A stretch of 64,000 nucleotides of DNA. Source: Linum tenue (Eukaryota; Streptophyta; Magnoliopsida; Malpighiales; Linaceae). The notes beneath the pieces were generated by a model. That model was not told the origin of the DNA. It saw nothing but the letters and a program-made list of their open reading frames with translations, and did no database searches. The position numbers and the translations under genes are program-made. The stretch spans positions 82,268,547 through 82,332,546 of the forward strand of contig CAMGYJ010000005.1 in the NCBI GenBank assembly GCA_946122785.1, given 5' to 3'. Positions 22,701 to 32,585 of the stretch are shown here, piece by piece; within the stretch, counting starts at the first letter, position 1, and every line of letters starts with the position of its first letter.

Positions 22701-23422
22701 ACCAATTGCTTTCTTCCCTTCTGCCAGTGGGACAATGTCCCAAACTTTTCTTCCAATGAGTATATCTCATTACTGACTGCCCTATTCCATTCATCACTTT
22801 TAATGGCCTCATAATATGAAGTAGGTTCTACCATATTAACCACACTTAAAGCATATGCCCTATCTTCAACACTCAAGGTATCAACATTCAAGCACACTGG
22901 ATGTCTCAAGCATGCATTAGACTGTTTGAAACCACCAAACTGCAACGAAGGGTCCAGTTCAAAGTATTTATACCTTGCTAGGAGATTGACTTTTCTAGGT
23001 GGCCTTCTTCCCTTAGCCATCTCTTCATCATAAGGATCAAAGTCTTGCTGGGGCATCAACTCTTGTTCATCTGCATCAAAGTACTCATAATGGTCTGCAA
23101 CATAAGGAACTAATGAAGAGGATGGTTCATCCTCAGGCTGCCTCCTTTCATCATAGGATGAATGATTCTGAGGAGGGGAAGAAGAAGTAGATGGTTGTGA
23201 TGAGGGAAGTACAATAGAAGGGAAAGAAGAAGGGTGATGAGGAGATTGAGAAGATTGAGAGGTTGCAGTCGGGGAGGATGGTGCTGGATCATGGCTAGGA
23301 TCATGTTTAAAAGGAAAAATGTCTTCATAGAAGATGACATTTCGAGAAACAAAATCTTCTCTGGTATTTATATCCAGTAGCTTATATCCTTTGACACCAA
23401 CAGGTAGCCAAGAAGGATACAT
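22679..23422 (-). pseudogene. Linker between integrase and reverse transcriptase, copia 1
   Basis: The frame begins in the region after the integrase core (LDINTREDFVSRNVIFYEDIF) and runs through a Ser/Pro-rich linker. It then enters the first reverse transcriptase block (ALSVVNMVEPTSYYEAIKSD, NEIYSLEEKFGTL), where a frame change near 22690 passes to the next piece. Confidence 0.8.
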
Positions 23423-23610
23423 TGCTTACCTCTAGGTGCAAATTTTGTTCTCCCTTGAGCAAATGTACTGGCATAGCATAAACACCCAAAAATCCTCAAG
23501 TTCCCAAGGAAAGGAGGCTGATCAAAGAGGATTTCATAAGGAGATTTGTTTTTGAGAATAGGTGTGGGAATTCTGTTAATAAGATAGACAACATGGAGTA
23601 TGCAGTCACT

Positions 23611-24755
23611 CTAGAACTCAAGAGGAATGCTAGATTGAAATTTTAGGGACCTGGCCACATTTAAAATGTGTTGGTGTTTACGTTCCACTCTTCCATTTTG
23701 TTCTGGTGTTTGAACACAGGAAACCTGATGTTCTATACCTTCAGCAACAAAGAATTCACACATTTCAAACTCCTTCCCCTGATCACTTCTGATAATTTTA
23801 ACTGTCTTCCCAAACTGGTTCTTAACCAAATGACTAGAACCCTGTAAAAACCCCCTTGCTTCACCTTTATGATGCATTAAATAAACCCACACAGCTCTAG
23901 AGCAATCATCAACAATAGTGAGGAAATAACTAAAACCATCATAAGAAGGAACAGACAGAGGTCCCCATATATCCACATGAACCAAATGACAAACATCGGT
24001 GCAATGTTGGTACTAACAGGAAAATGTAACTTCTTATGTTTGGACAAATGGCAAACTTCACAGTGTTTGATTCTATCACTAGTTACATCAGGAGAGGTAT
24101 GATGAATTAAAGAAATCCTATACTGGCCTGGATGTCCTAGTCTGCAATGCCATAGGTCAAGCTGTTGAGGTTGAAAGTTGAATAAGGTGGCTGCAAGGTG
24201 TGGAGGTGATGAATGAAAGGTCTTGGACTGGCTAGGTGTGAAGGTGAGTTGGTATAACCCCTCTAGTTTCTTTTGCCAAACCAATCTTCTTCATGCTTAA
24301 TAGGTCCTGGATATGACAATGATCAGATTGGAAAAGTAATGAGATTGGGAAGTCTTTGGTGAGTTTGCTAACTGAAACTAGGTTGAATGAAAGCTTGGAA
24401 CTAACAAAACATCATAAAGGAACAAACCAATAGGTAAATTAACTGTCCCTATATGAGTGATAAGGACTTTTGTAATGTTTGGGAGGTAAACAAAGGTATC
24501 AACAACTTGTTTAGACTCACTGAACAAGGATTTACTACAGGCTATATGATATGAAGCCCCTGTATCAAGTATCCATAGGCCTAGATTATCAGGACTACAG
24601 TTTTGGACTGAGGACATGACATATTTACATGAGTGATTAGGAAAGGGTGCTAGGAATTGAGAGACTGAGTAGGCTTGATGGTTAATAGATGGTGAGGCAG
24701 GTGGAGAGGGTGCTGTGTTAGTACCAACTTGCAGGAGATACCTGAGTCTGTTCAT
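23611..24755 (-). pseudogene. Protease and integrase of copia 1
   Basis: LWILDTGASYHIAC near 24575 is the copia protease active site. The integrase zinc region reads LWHCRLGHPG with CEVCHLSKHKK (24040-24170). The core shows Asp in VDIWGPL near 23975, Asp in IRSDQGKEF near 23785 and Glu in TPEQNGRVERKH near 23690. A frameshift near 23950-23985 and several stops separate the pieces. Confidence 0.85.
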
Positions 24756-24782
24756 TTCTTATGGTGTAAAGTTGGGTGGTGC

Positions 24783-25878
24783 CTAAGCAACACTCCCCTC
24801 ACTAGAGAATTCTCCCTCTGATTGTGTTTCATTAGATCCAGGTTGTGTAACTGAACCAGCAAACCTAGGAGTGCTAGAACTTGAACTGGACCCTGAGTTT
24901 GATCCATTACCATCCTTCTGATCAGACTGCTTCTTCAATTTGTAGCAGTCCTCTATATAGTGATTCCTCATTTTGCAAAATCTGCAAAACTTCTTGTTCC
25001 TGCTTTCCTTCACCAGATTCCCTTCCTTGTTCTCCTTCTACTGCCAGAGCTAGAGTCTGTGACCTTCTTCCTCCATTTGAATTTTCACTCTTCAATTTCT
25101 ATTCATGCTGTAAAAGGTCATCCACAACTATTCACACAGTTGGCAAGGGTTTCTGCATCAATAACTGTCTTTTCACAACATTATAGGATGGGTTCAAACC
25201 CCTCAAGAAACGAACCAGTGAATTTGTTTCCTGCTTCTGAACAAAGGCTGCCACTGCAGTACATGGGTTTGGGTTTTCAGGTGCACAGGCACATGGAACA
25301 ATAGAATTGTACTCAACATACTCATCCCACAACCCTTTCACTTCTGTGTAGTACTGAGTGATAGACCTCGAACCCTGTTTACAAGCAATAATCTCATCTT
25401 CCAGATTAGTGATCCTAAGGGCATTTGGTAACCCAAATCTTCTTTTCAACTCATCCTAGAGGGCCTTAGCATTACTATGGGTAAGGATTGATCTCCTTAT
25501 GTCCTTCTGAACAGAGTTTTGAATCCAACATAGCACAAGGGTGTTGCAAGCATCCCATATTCCAAACATATTGGAATCTCGTGCTGGCATAGGTATGGAT
25601 CCATCAATAAATCCTATCTTATGCTTAGTTTTTAGAACAACTTGCATAGATCTACTCCACATACTATAATTAGACCCATCAAACAGCTCAGCAACCAGAG
25701 AAATGGACATATTCTCGTTTGGGTTGAGATAGTAGGGGTTACCAAACGTAATCGTCTCATTTTGAGCAATCTCTTGGTTGAATGAGCCAAATTGCAGGTT
25801 CTTTGGAGATCCAGTCACATTTGCTCCTAAGCTCCCTGAATCGCGAGTGTTGCTTCCTGGGGTTGTTGGTTCAACCAT
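24783..25878 (-). pseudogene. gag of copia 1
   Basis: The preferred start is the ATG at 25878, 35 bp past the primer site. The N-terminal piece contains NPYYLNPNENMSISLVAELF and DGSNYSMWSRSMQVVLKTKH, the copia-type gag N-terminal domain. An in-frame stop falls at 25456. 25449-25132 continues it with LRITNLEDEIIACKQGSRS. After a frame change, 25013-24783 holds a CCHC zinc knuckle, CRFCKMRNHYIEDC (C-x2-C-x4-H-x4-C). Confidence 0.85.
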
Positions 25879-25912
25879 GGCGGCGCGATCTGAGAAACCC
25901 TAGAGCCTCACA

Positions 25913-25924
25913 GCTCTGATACCA
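25913..25924 (-). promoter_or_regulatory. tRNA-Met primer-binding site of copia 1
   Basis: TGGTATCAGAGC on the minus strand, complementary to the 3' end of initiator tRNA-Met. It abuts the 5' LTR end CATA with no spacer. Confidence 0.88.
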
Positions 25925-26237
25925 TATGAATTCTGTAGAGTGATTTGTGAAAGAGAAGCTCTAGCTTTCTGCTGAGTTCTCTGTTCGTTTTTATAGCAGC
26001 AAAATCAAATTATCTAGCTAGTACATGTGTCATGATTCTACTGGCCATTAGCAACATAAACTACTATTTGCTTAACGGCTAATAAACAGAAAGTAAAACG
26101 TCGTCGCAGCGACTAATGAAAGCAAAACATATAAGCAGGAACGCCTTTGATGATGAAACATTTCTTCACTTCTTCTTCTTCCTCTGTCAATCCTTGCTGC
26201 TTCAGGACAAGGTCTGCTACTCCAATCCTGACTGTTA
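25925..26237 (-). repeat. 5' LTR of copia 1
   Basis: The right-hand LTR; minus-strand termini TAACAGTC and ATTCATA. It is closely similar to the copy at 20969-21280. Confidence 0.93.
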
Positions 26238-26242
26238 CCCCA

Positions 26243-26865
26243 GCTGCACTGCACCGCACCCTTCCTTAGCTTTAATTATCGTCGTAACGAAAAACATAAG
26301 GCTCCTTTAATATAGGTTTTTATCATCTAAGAAGTTGTGACAACAAACAAGAAACTCAAACACCAACAAAATTTCAATCAACAACGTGTATCACCAGCTT
26401 ATGGACCTTATTCATGTTGTGGATCTTATTCATCAATTGCCACTTAGCCAGCGAGGGGAATTGGTCAAAAGAGCTAGCTATGACGGTCTCCTCTAAGAAT
26501 AAAACAACCACTTCCTTTGACTAATGATTAGGCCAAAACGGCAAAACAGAGCTCTTTGAAGAATACTCTCTCGTATTTTTGTTCTGTGAGTTGTGTGAAT
26601 TGTGGGTCTGGCGAGACCCTACTTATAAGTTATAACAGCAGAAAATTCAAATTATTCCCTCTTACGTGAAGATTAATTCATGTACGTTAACAAAAACAAT
26701 TACCCCTAATTAAAATCGCATTTTTCAGTAATTAATCGGAAATAATTATATTCCTTTTCATTGAAGGGGAAAAAATCTCATAAGCAAAACAGAAAACAGA
26801 ATTTCCAACTGCAACGACACTAGTTTTACAAGTTCCAAACCGTCCCACCATATGTGGAATTTTAT
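26243..26865. other. Intergenic DNA; 5' side of the ORF split by copia 1
   Basis: A minus-strand ATG near 26301 opens a short frame reading toward the copia insertion site, in phase with the LASEIEADM tail left of the element. I do not recognise it. Nothing else is supported here. Confidence 0.35.
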
Positions 26866-26870
26866 AATGC

Positions 26871-27120
26871 TATATAGCATTGGTGCTATAGGTTTTTACT
26901 TTTATGGTACAACTTAAAATTGTACATTTAATGTTATGGTACGACTTCAGATTGTACCTATACTTTTTGTACAAATTTTTTTATTGTAAAACTTACACTT
27001 GTACCATATGTGATGGTACAACTTTAACATAATGATATAAATTCCTTTATGATACAACCTAAACTTGTACATTTAATGTTATGGTACAACTTCAAGTTGT
27101 ACGTTAAAACACCAATACTA
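26871..27120. repeat. Family B dispersed repeat, copy 1
   Basis: Contains repeated TGGTACAACTT and TTGTACATTTAATGTTATGG phrases and is bounded by AGCATTGGTG and ACACCAATAC, imperfect inverted ends. The closely related copy is at 36611-36897. It is probably a MITE; non-coding. Confidence 0.7.
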
Positions 27121-28740
27121 TATCTACACAATAAATAAAAGCCAAATGAGAAAACTTGAAGCCCCATTTCAAATTTCCTGCATCCAGAGTGAAAGTAGGA
27201 AGGACATTTTGGTATTCACAATTACTTTTTTTATTCATTAAAAAGACACTTACTAGGATTCGAACTGTGACTACTTTAAAGAAAAGCAAAGATCATAACC
27301 AATCACACTAAGTACATTTGTTGTATCTTTTTAAATTAAAAGCATATAATCGCAGAGACGAAAAACTCTTCCCCCATTTCAAATTCCCTGCTCCAGGAGC
27401 GCTTGTAGGAAGGGTAGAATACAGAGAGTCAATTTTTTTCTTTTTCCTTTGTGGAACGGGCCAACTTACCGTACACATGCAGATTTAAACGGGTCCAGTA
27501 GTGTCAATTTTTTTCTTTAAGTCTTTTATTTCTCCTTGGTGGTAAAATATGTATGAAAAGGCAAAAACAATACTCCTTTTTATTGCTAAAAAGAAAAAAA
27601 TTTAACAATAAACTAATGCATGAGTTCTAATGGGCTAACCGCTAATCATAAAATAAAAGAGTTGAATGGGCCTGACCTACACGGGATTTGCCCATCAAGT
27701 AAAACAAATGAACATCATGGGTTTGTCATTCTAAAACAAGCTATTTTCTCTAGCATAATATATATTATGCTATTATTTTATATCTTAGTGGCTAAAATAT
27801 ATTATATTTTAAAGTTATTCAATGGTTCAACCTCGACCAACCCAATTAGTCCATTTTTTTTCATTTCAAATATATATTATGTAATTATTTGATATCATAA
27901 TGATTAAATTATAGTGTATATTATAGGGAATCATTTGGTATTTGTTAGTAAAAAACTAAACAGAAAGATCTATTTGGTTATTTTTAACATTAAAACGATC
28001 CTAAACATTTTCAGTTTCCTTTCGAAATTCTATAGTTTTATTCCCGAATAAGTGATGTGCAAATGGCGAATTGCAGTCATCTCTTTTCTTTCATTATTTT
28101 TTATTTTCAAATAGAAAGTTTAAAAGTAAAGAATAATTAGAGTTTGGCATGGGTCGGTCAAACAGGCTGAATTTCATTTTTTGGCCCATTTTGATCAAGT
28201 CTAATTTATAATCACATGGTTCCCTGATACCCGATAAAAATCTCAATCTAAACCAGTTTGGCAGGTGAATCCGTGTTTACCACCATTTTCTAGGGATACA
28301 GGAACGGTGGTTCCTATCCCAAATCGTGTTGTTCATTCTTGATTTCTTTAGATTTTATCATGGCTTGGAAAAAACCCAAAAAGCACAATGATGACAAGAT
28401 GAAAGTTTTATAAAGCAAATCAATCGGCCAACGGGGCCGAGCAAAAGCTAGCAACGTTTGTGAGATGCTCATTTTCCGAAAACCAGGGGGATAGGCGATT
28501 TTTTATTCGATTTTCTGGAATTCGGTTTCTATAAAACTTACTCCACCTCATCATATTACCAGAAACAATATTGTTTCACAAGGTAACAGGTACTTGATTT
28601 TGGTTCATAAGACTGATTTTTAATTCGTTGCATCATTCATGCCTCTTTCCTACTAAAATTCACTATTTTTATCACGTGTTTCCAAAAAAAAAAAACTATA
28701 CAACAATAAGCTTTACACCCCCATTACATTATCAAATTTC
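27121..28740. other. AT-rich intergenic DNA, no gene seen
   Basis: Frames near 27104-27289 (minus) and 27620-27892 (plus) are AT-driven and show no motif. Short tracts of poly-T and poly-A are present (for example near 28685). Confidence 0.5.
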
Positions 28741-29272
28741 ATACATCACCTTCCTCCGGCCAAATGGCCGGGACCCATGCTAGTACAATAGTAGAAGTGA
28801 TCCATGCAGCAGAATTTCTCATTTGTTCTTGCAGGGGCGGGATTTTCGCTTCAAGGTGGGTCATGCAGGGGGGGAAAGAGAGGCATCAAAACCAAAAAAT
28901 CAAAGTGCATTCAATTCAACCAAAACAAAACACAAAAGTGTGCTGCAATGGGTAAAGAACGGGGAACAAAAAGAAGGCAAAGAAAGCAAGTTGCGATCTC
29001 CTTAGCCGAACGAACCAAAGCCCTCTCCTGCCTGCAGGGCCCCTAGCTAGCTAGTAGCTACGCAACACTGTATAGTCCCCGTCCCCACCACAACTGAAAT
29101 TAAATGAGAAGAGACGAGAATGAAAAGAAAACAAAAGAAAAGAAAACACCCCGTATCCCGCGCCCAGCCCAAAGATCATCATTTCATTTCATACCCCTGT
29201 CTGCCTGCTGACCCCATGTGACGTCTCCCCTTCCCTGCTTCTGCTTCCTCTTCCTCTTCCTCTTCCTCTAAT
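28741..29272 (+). promoter_or_regulatory. Upstream region of the bHLH gene
   Basis: This stretch is less AT-rich than the surrounding intergenic DNA. It ends in a CTTCCTCTTCC pyrimidine tract (29234-29268), common near plant core promoters. Short plus-strand frames near 28764-29046 have no motif. Specific regulator sites cannot be assigned from sequence alone. Confidence 0.4.
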
Positions 29273-29280
29273 TATATATA
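29273..29280 (+). promoter_or_regulatory. TATA box of the bHLH gene
   Basis: TATATATA about 105 nt upstream of the ATG, just after the CTTCC tract. A start site near 29305 would give a leader of roughly 80 nt. Confidence 0.6.
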
Positions 29281-29384
29281 GCTAGCCCCCGCCCCGCCTC
29301 CCATTTCCTTTGCACCACCGCCACCCTTCCCCTTCCCTTTTCCCCACACATATTAATTACTTTCACTTCACTTGTCTCTCGACC

Positions 29385-29936
29385 ATGGACTATTTCGCCA
29401 CCGCTACTGTCACTGCTAGCTCCACCTCTACAAACCCCACGACCTCCAACGTCAGTCATAATAACAAGCACAAGCCCAAGAAGAAGGGCGTCGGCGGCGG
29501 TGGCAACTACTGCTGCAAGCTGTCGACGGACCCGCAGAGCGTGGCGGCGAGGGAGAGGCGCCACCGGATCAGCGACCGCTTCAAGATCCTCCAGAGCTTG
29601 GTCCCCGGCGGGGCCAAGATGGACACCGTCTCCATGCTGGACCAGGCCATTCACTACGTCAACTTCCTCAAGGCCCAGATCCTCATCCACCAAACCCTAA
29701 TCAACAACAACACTACTACTACTCATCATGCTGCCGCCGACATGGGCCATCACTGTCGCAATCGTCAAGTGCACTACTACAACGAGGACCCGGCAGCCTC
29801 CTTTTACTTCACCAGATCTCCGGATACTTCTTACTGCACCCATCCGGAAGAAGCGGGTGGCTCCCAGCTGATGTTCCCGCCGCCGGACTATTTTGTGGGT
29901 CAAGCTGGAGAAGGAGGAGTCCGGTATTATTCGTAA
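29385..29936 (+). CDS. LAX1/BA1/ROX-type bHLH transcription factor
   Basis: A single-exon protein of 183 residues, predicted nuclear. The ATG at 29385 is the first in the frame, has good context (GACCATGGA) and follows a TATA box at the expected distance. Residues 28-34 form a basic run (KHKPKKK). The bHLH domain spans about 46-104: basic region [13 protein letters not shown], helix 1 [12 protein letters not shown], helix 2 [20 protein letters not shown]. The basic region lacks the canonical His and Glu that read the E-box (Gln51 and Ala55 instead) while keeping Arg59. This domain matches the rice LAX PANICLE1, maize BARREN STALK1 and Arabidopsis ROX group more closely than the related HECATE group, as I recall them. 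Those proteins promote axillary meristem initiation. The C-terminal half is poorly conserved, rich in Asn, Thr, His and Tyr. Single-exon structure is typical of the group. Membership in bHLH is certain; orthology is likely but unproven. Confidence 0.88.
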   Translation: MDYFATATVTASSTSTNPTTSNVSHNNKHKPKKKGVGGGGNYCCKLSTDPQSVAARERRHRISDRFKILQSLVPGGAKMDTVSMLDQAIHYVNFLKAQILIHQTLINNNTTTTHHAAADMGHHCRNRQVHYYNEDPAASFYFTRSPDTSYCTHPEEAGGSQLMFPPPDYFVGQAGEGGVRYYS

Positions 29937-29997
29937 TAATATATCTGACGTTGATGCATATATAGATAATATATTTGAAGTATAAAATTAATCTAGG
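29937..29997 (+). other. Probable 3' UTR of the bHLH gene
   Basis: AT-rich sequence after the stop with AATAATATA- and TATAAAATT-like signals near 29934-29990 that could serve polyadenylation. The 50-bp duplicated segment begins at 29998, 61 bp past the stop, so the native downstream sequence is interrupted. Confidence 0.4.
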
Positions 29998-30047
29998 CTT
30001 ATATAGCTAGCTAGCTAGCGAGCTCTATCTATGTCATATATATAATA
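29998..30047 (+). repeat. 50-bp direct repeat, left copy
   Basis: Starts CTTATATAGCTAGCTAGC and ends CATATATATAATA. An identical copy lies at 32103-32152. Together they bracket a 2.06-kb AT-rich insert. Confidence 0.92.
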
Positions 30048-32102
30048 CTAGATTGTACCCCGGCCCGTTGGCCGGTTGCAATATAATAGTCCTAATTAAC
30101 AAAACTGTAAAGGTTAAATTTCAGTAATCTCCTCTCCTTTTATATTCTTGTCATGATTATATGTCAACATCATGTGAATTAACAAACAATGATATCAGTT
30201 TACAAAATAGATAGCAAGTTGGTTTTCCCGGATTTACTACTACGTAAGTCAAAATGCATTCAATTGCTGCAAATGAGCATCTATCATAAAGATTTGCCTC
30301 CTATGCTCATATTAAACTTAATGTCACGATGTTATAGGTATTCCTATGCAACCGGTTTTAGCATCAAGAATCTTCACCATTAACTCCATTATCTTCATCA
30401 TTAATAGACGCTTCTATCTTTTGTATTTTTGTGAATAAAATTCAAACACAAAACATAATTATATATGAAATGTAATTTACTTCATTTTAATCACAAATGA
30501 AGTTGGAGGTTAATTGTTTCCCATCATTGATTATCTTTGAAACTGTAAATTGAGTTACGGGATTTGTGATGTTGTAATCAGTAATCACTAAACTTGGAAC
30601 TTTTACCTCAATAATTTTTTTCGTAAATACTGCATTCTTTCAACTAATGAGACATTATGGAGAGGAGGTATCATTCTTCCACTATTTTTAGTAACTTTTC
30701 ATCACTAACTCTAAAATCCGAATTCTTGATGGCCAAAAACAACAAACTCATATATGGTAGTATCCAAAACTCAACGCATATATGGTAGTATCTACCATTC
30801 GAATTGGGTCTTAATATGAAAAATTTTGATAATTGAGATTCATTATTTAGAAGAGCAATATAAACTTTAGTGAGTATGATTCTTAAATTGACTAAATTTT
30901 GCATACGGAAAATGAAAGAGGATAGGTAAATTATCACATAACAACTATAGTGTGTTGTTGCTAGATCTTAATCCATCATTAGATTCAAACTGATATTACC
31001 GCAATTTTCCAATTCAATTCATTAAGTTCTTTTATTATCATAAAATCATTAAAATAAATTAATGCAAGATGTATTTTTAAATTTCAACATAATAAGAAAG
31101 ATTTTTCAATGTATAAGAATGTTACTATAACTTATAAGTGACCCTTATAAAAAAAAGAATGTTACTATAAGTGAAATTCAATTACTTCAAGATAATAAAT
31201 TTTCACCCACAAAATTGGTCAATCACCAGTAAAGAATATTAACATCTCAAGTAATAAACTAATAAAATAAAAAAATGTGTGTGTATGTTTCGGAGACAGA
31301 GGAATGCAATGACCAAAATGAACATAACATTAATAGCTTTGGCAAGAATTTTATTCAATTGGGTAATGGTTGTGGTTCATAAAGTTATTTTTACAATGCA
31401 TTTTCTATACCTGAATTGAGACTTAGAACTTTAACAAAATCAGGTAATTTTAAAATAAAAATTATACCTATAAGTTGGTATTGTCACATATTTGGACATC
31501 AATAGATTATTTGAAATTAATAAACTCATTTTTTCGAAATCAATCTATGATTGATTTTTCCCCAATTAACTTTGAAATCCTCAAAAAAGTGAACATTTAT
31601 TTATTTACTTATTACACACAGAAAAATGCTTTACATTCTTACCTAAAGGCTCGAAAGTGTATTGTTATTTGTTAGACCGTGCTAAACATATTTAGTTATT
31701 GTTGCATAAAAAATGACCATATTTTTGAATTGTTAAATTGAAAATCATATGGAACTTTGTTCATATGATATAATTGCATGTCTTTTCATGGAATAAGTTT
31801 TACATAATATTTAATTACACATGCAATTGCAAGTTAATTGTATTGATTTAGGTGAAAGAAAAGAATGTGAGGTGTATTGTAAAAAAAAAATTGAGTTGTC
31901 AATAAAGTGAACAAATGCAATTTCGCTTTTATAATTACATTGATTTGTATGCTCTTAGTCATCTGGTATATAATATTCTATAAAAATGAACAAATTAAGC
32001 AATCTCAGCAGCTCCACAAAACTTAATCACATATAGATTAAAAATAAATAAATGAATGAATTACACGTAGGTTCAATTCTCTTAGAGCAACATTTACTTT
32101 TT
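30048..32102 (-). mobile_element. Helitron-like insert, non-autonomous
   Basis: Read on the minus strand the left end shows a perfect 6-bp hairpin, CCGGCC-AACG-GGCCGG (30060-30075), an 8-nt spacer and CTAG followed by T (30048-30047). That is the 3' end structure of Helitrons, a hairpin followed by CTRR and a host T. The interior is very AT-rich with no Rep/helicase coding. I could not find a TC 5' terminus at the right end. Helitrons do not normally duplicate the target, so the flanking 50-bp repeat needs another explanation. Confidence 0.5.
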
Positions 32103-32152
32103 CTTATATAGCTAGCTAGCTAGCGAGCTCTATCTATGTCATATATATAATA
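32103..32152 (+). repeat. 50-bp direct repeat, right copy
   Basis: Identical to 29998-30047. It is followed by TAATATATATATG, which probably continues the original sequence downstream of the bHLH gene. Confidence 0.92.
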
Positions 32153-32585
32153 TAATATATATATGTTGGCTTGTTGTTAGTATTATTGATATTTATGATG
32201 TAGCAATATTAATTAATTTATGGTCTCGTGTTGTCGGATGGATTTGGGAATAAGTCCCCGGTGAGTCGGTGACTAATCACTGGTATTGTTGTTGCTCTAT
32301 ATTATAATAATGAGGAGGCCTACTAAGCCGTTAACTGCTAATTGGTATTGAAATGATTGTTGTTTTTTCTTTTCCCCTTTACCGCTTTTGGTAAATTCTA
32401 GGCGACAAAAGGATCCCTCATTATTGGGCTGAATAGTTCCATAAGCTTATTTACCAAAGAACAATACAAATTTCACAGGCTTATTTTAGCCTTTGCATTC
32501 GATCAAACATCATTTATACTTTGCTCAACAAACACGAACAATTAGTCCTAATTCTTGGCCTGTGATTTTAGTACTTTAATGTTGT
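32153..32585. other. Intergenic DNA, no gene seen
   Basis: No frame or repeat of note. It is the probable original continuation of the bHLH downstream region up to the next LTR element. Confidence 0.5.

Larger units (their letters stand above)
20969..26237 (-). mobile_element. Ty1/copia retrotransposon 1, decayed
   Basis: A complete 5.27-kb element on the minus strand. LTRs of 312-313 bp are at 20969-21280 and 25925-26237, and the 5-bp target duplication CCCCA is at 20964-20968 and 26238-26242. Order from right to left is gag, zinc knuckle, protease, integrase, reverse transcriptase, RNase H. Integrase before reverse transcriptase is the copia order. Read on the minus strand the LTR starts TAACAGTC and ends ATTCATA, so the termini are TA...TA, not TG...CA. 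The LTRs differ at about ten positions by eye. Many stops and frameshifts make it defective. Confidence 0.93.

Noticed and set aside
29310..29384. Upstream extension of the bHLH frame to 29310
   Set aside because: The extension starts with TTG, not ATG, and falls in the predicted 5' leader; the ATG at 29385 has good context.
29268..29903. Minus-strand frames opposite the bHLH gene
   Set aside because: They are mirror frames of GC-rich coding sequence with no motif of their own.
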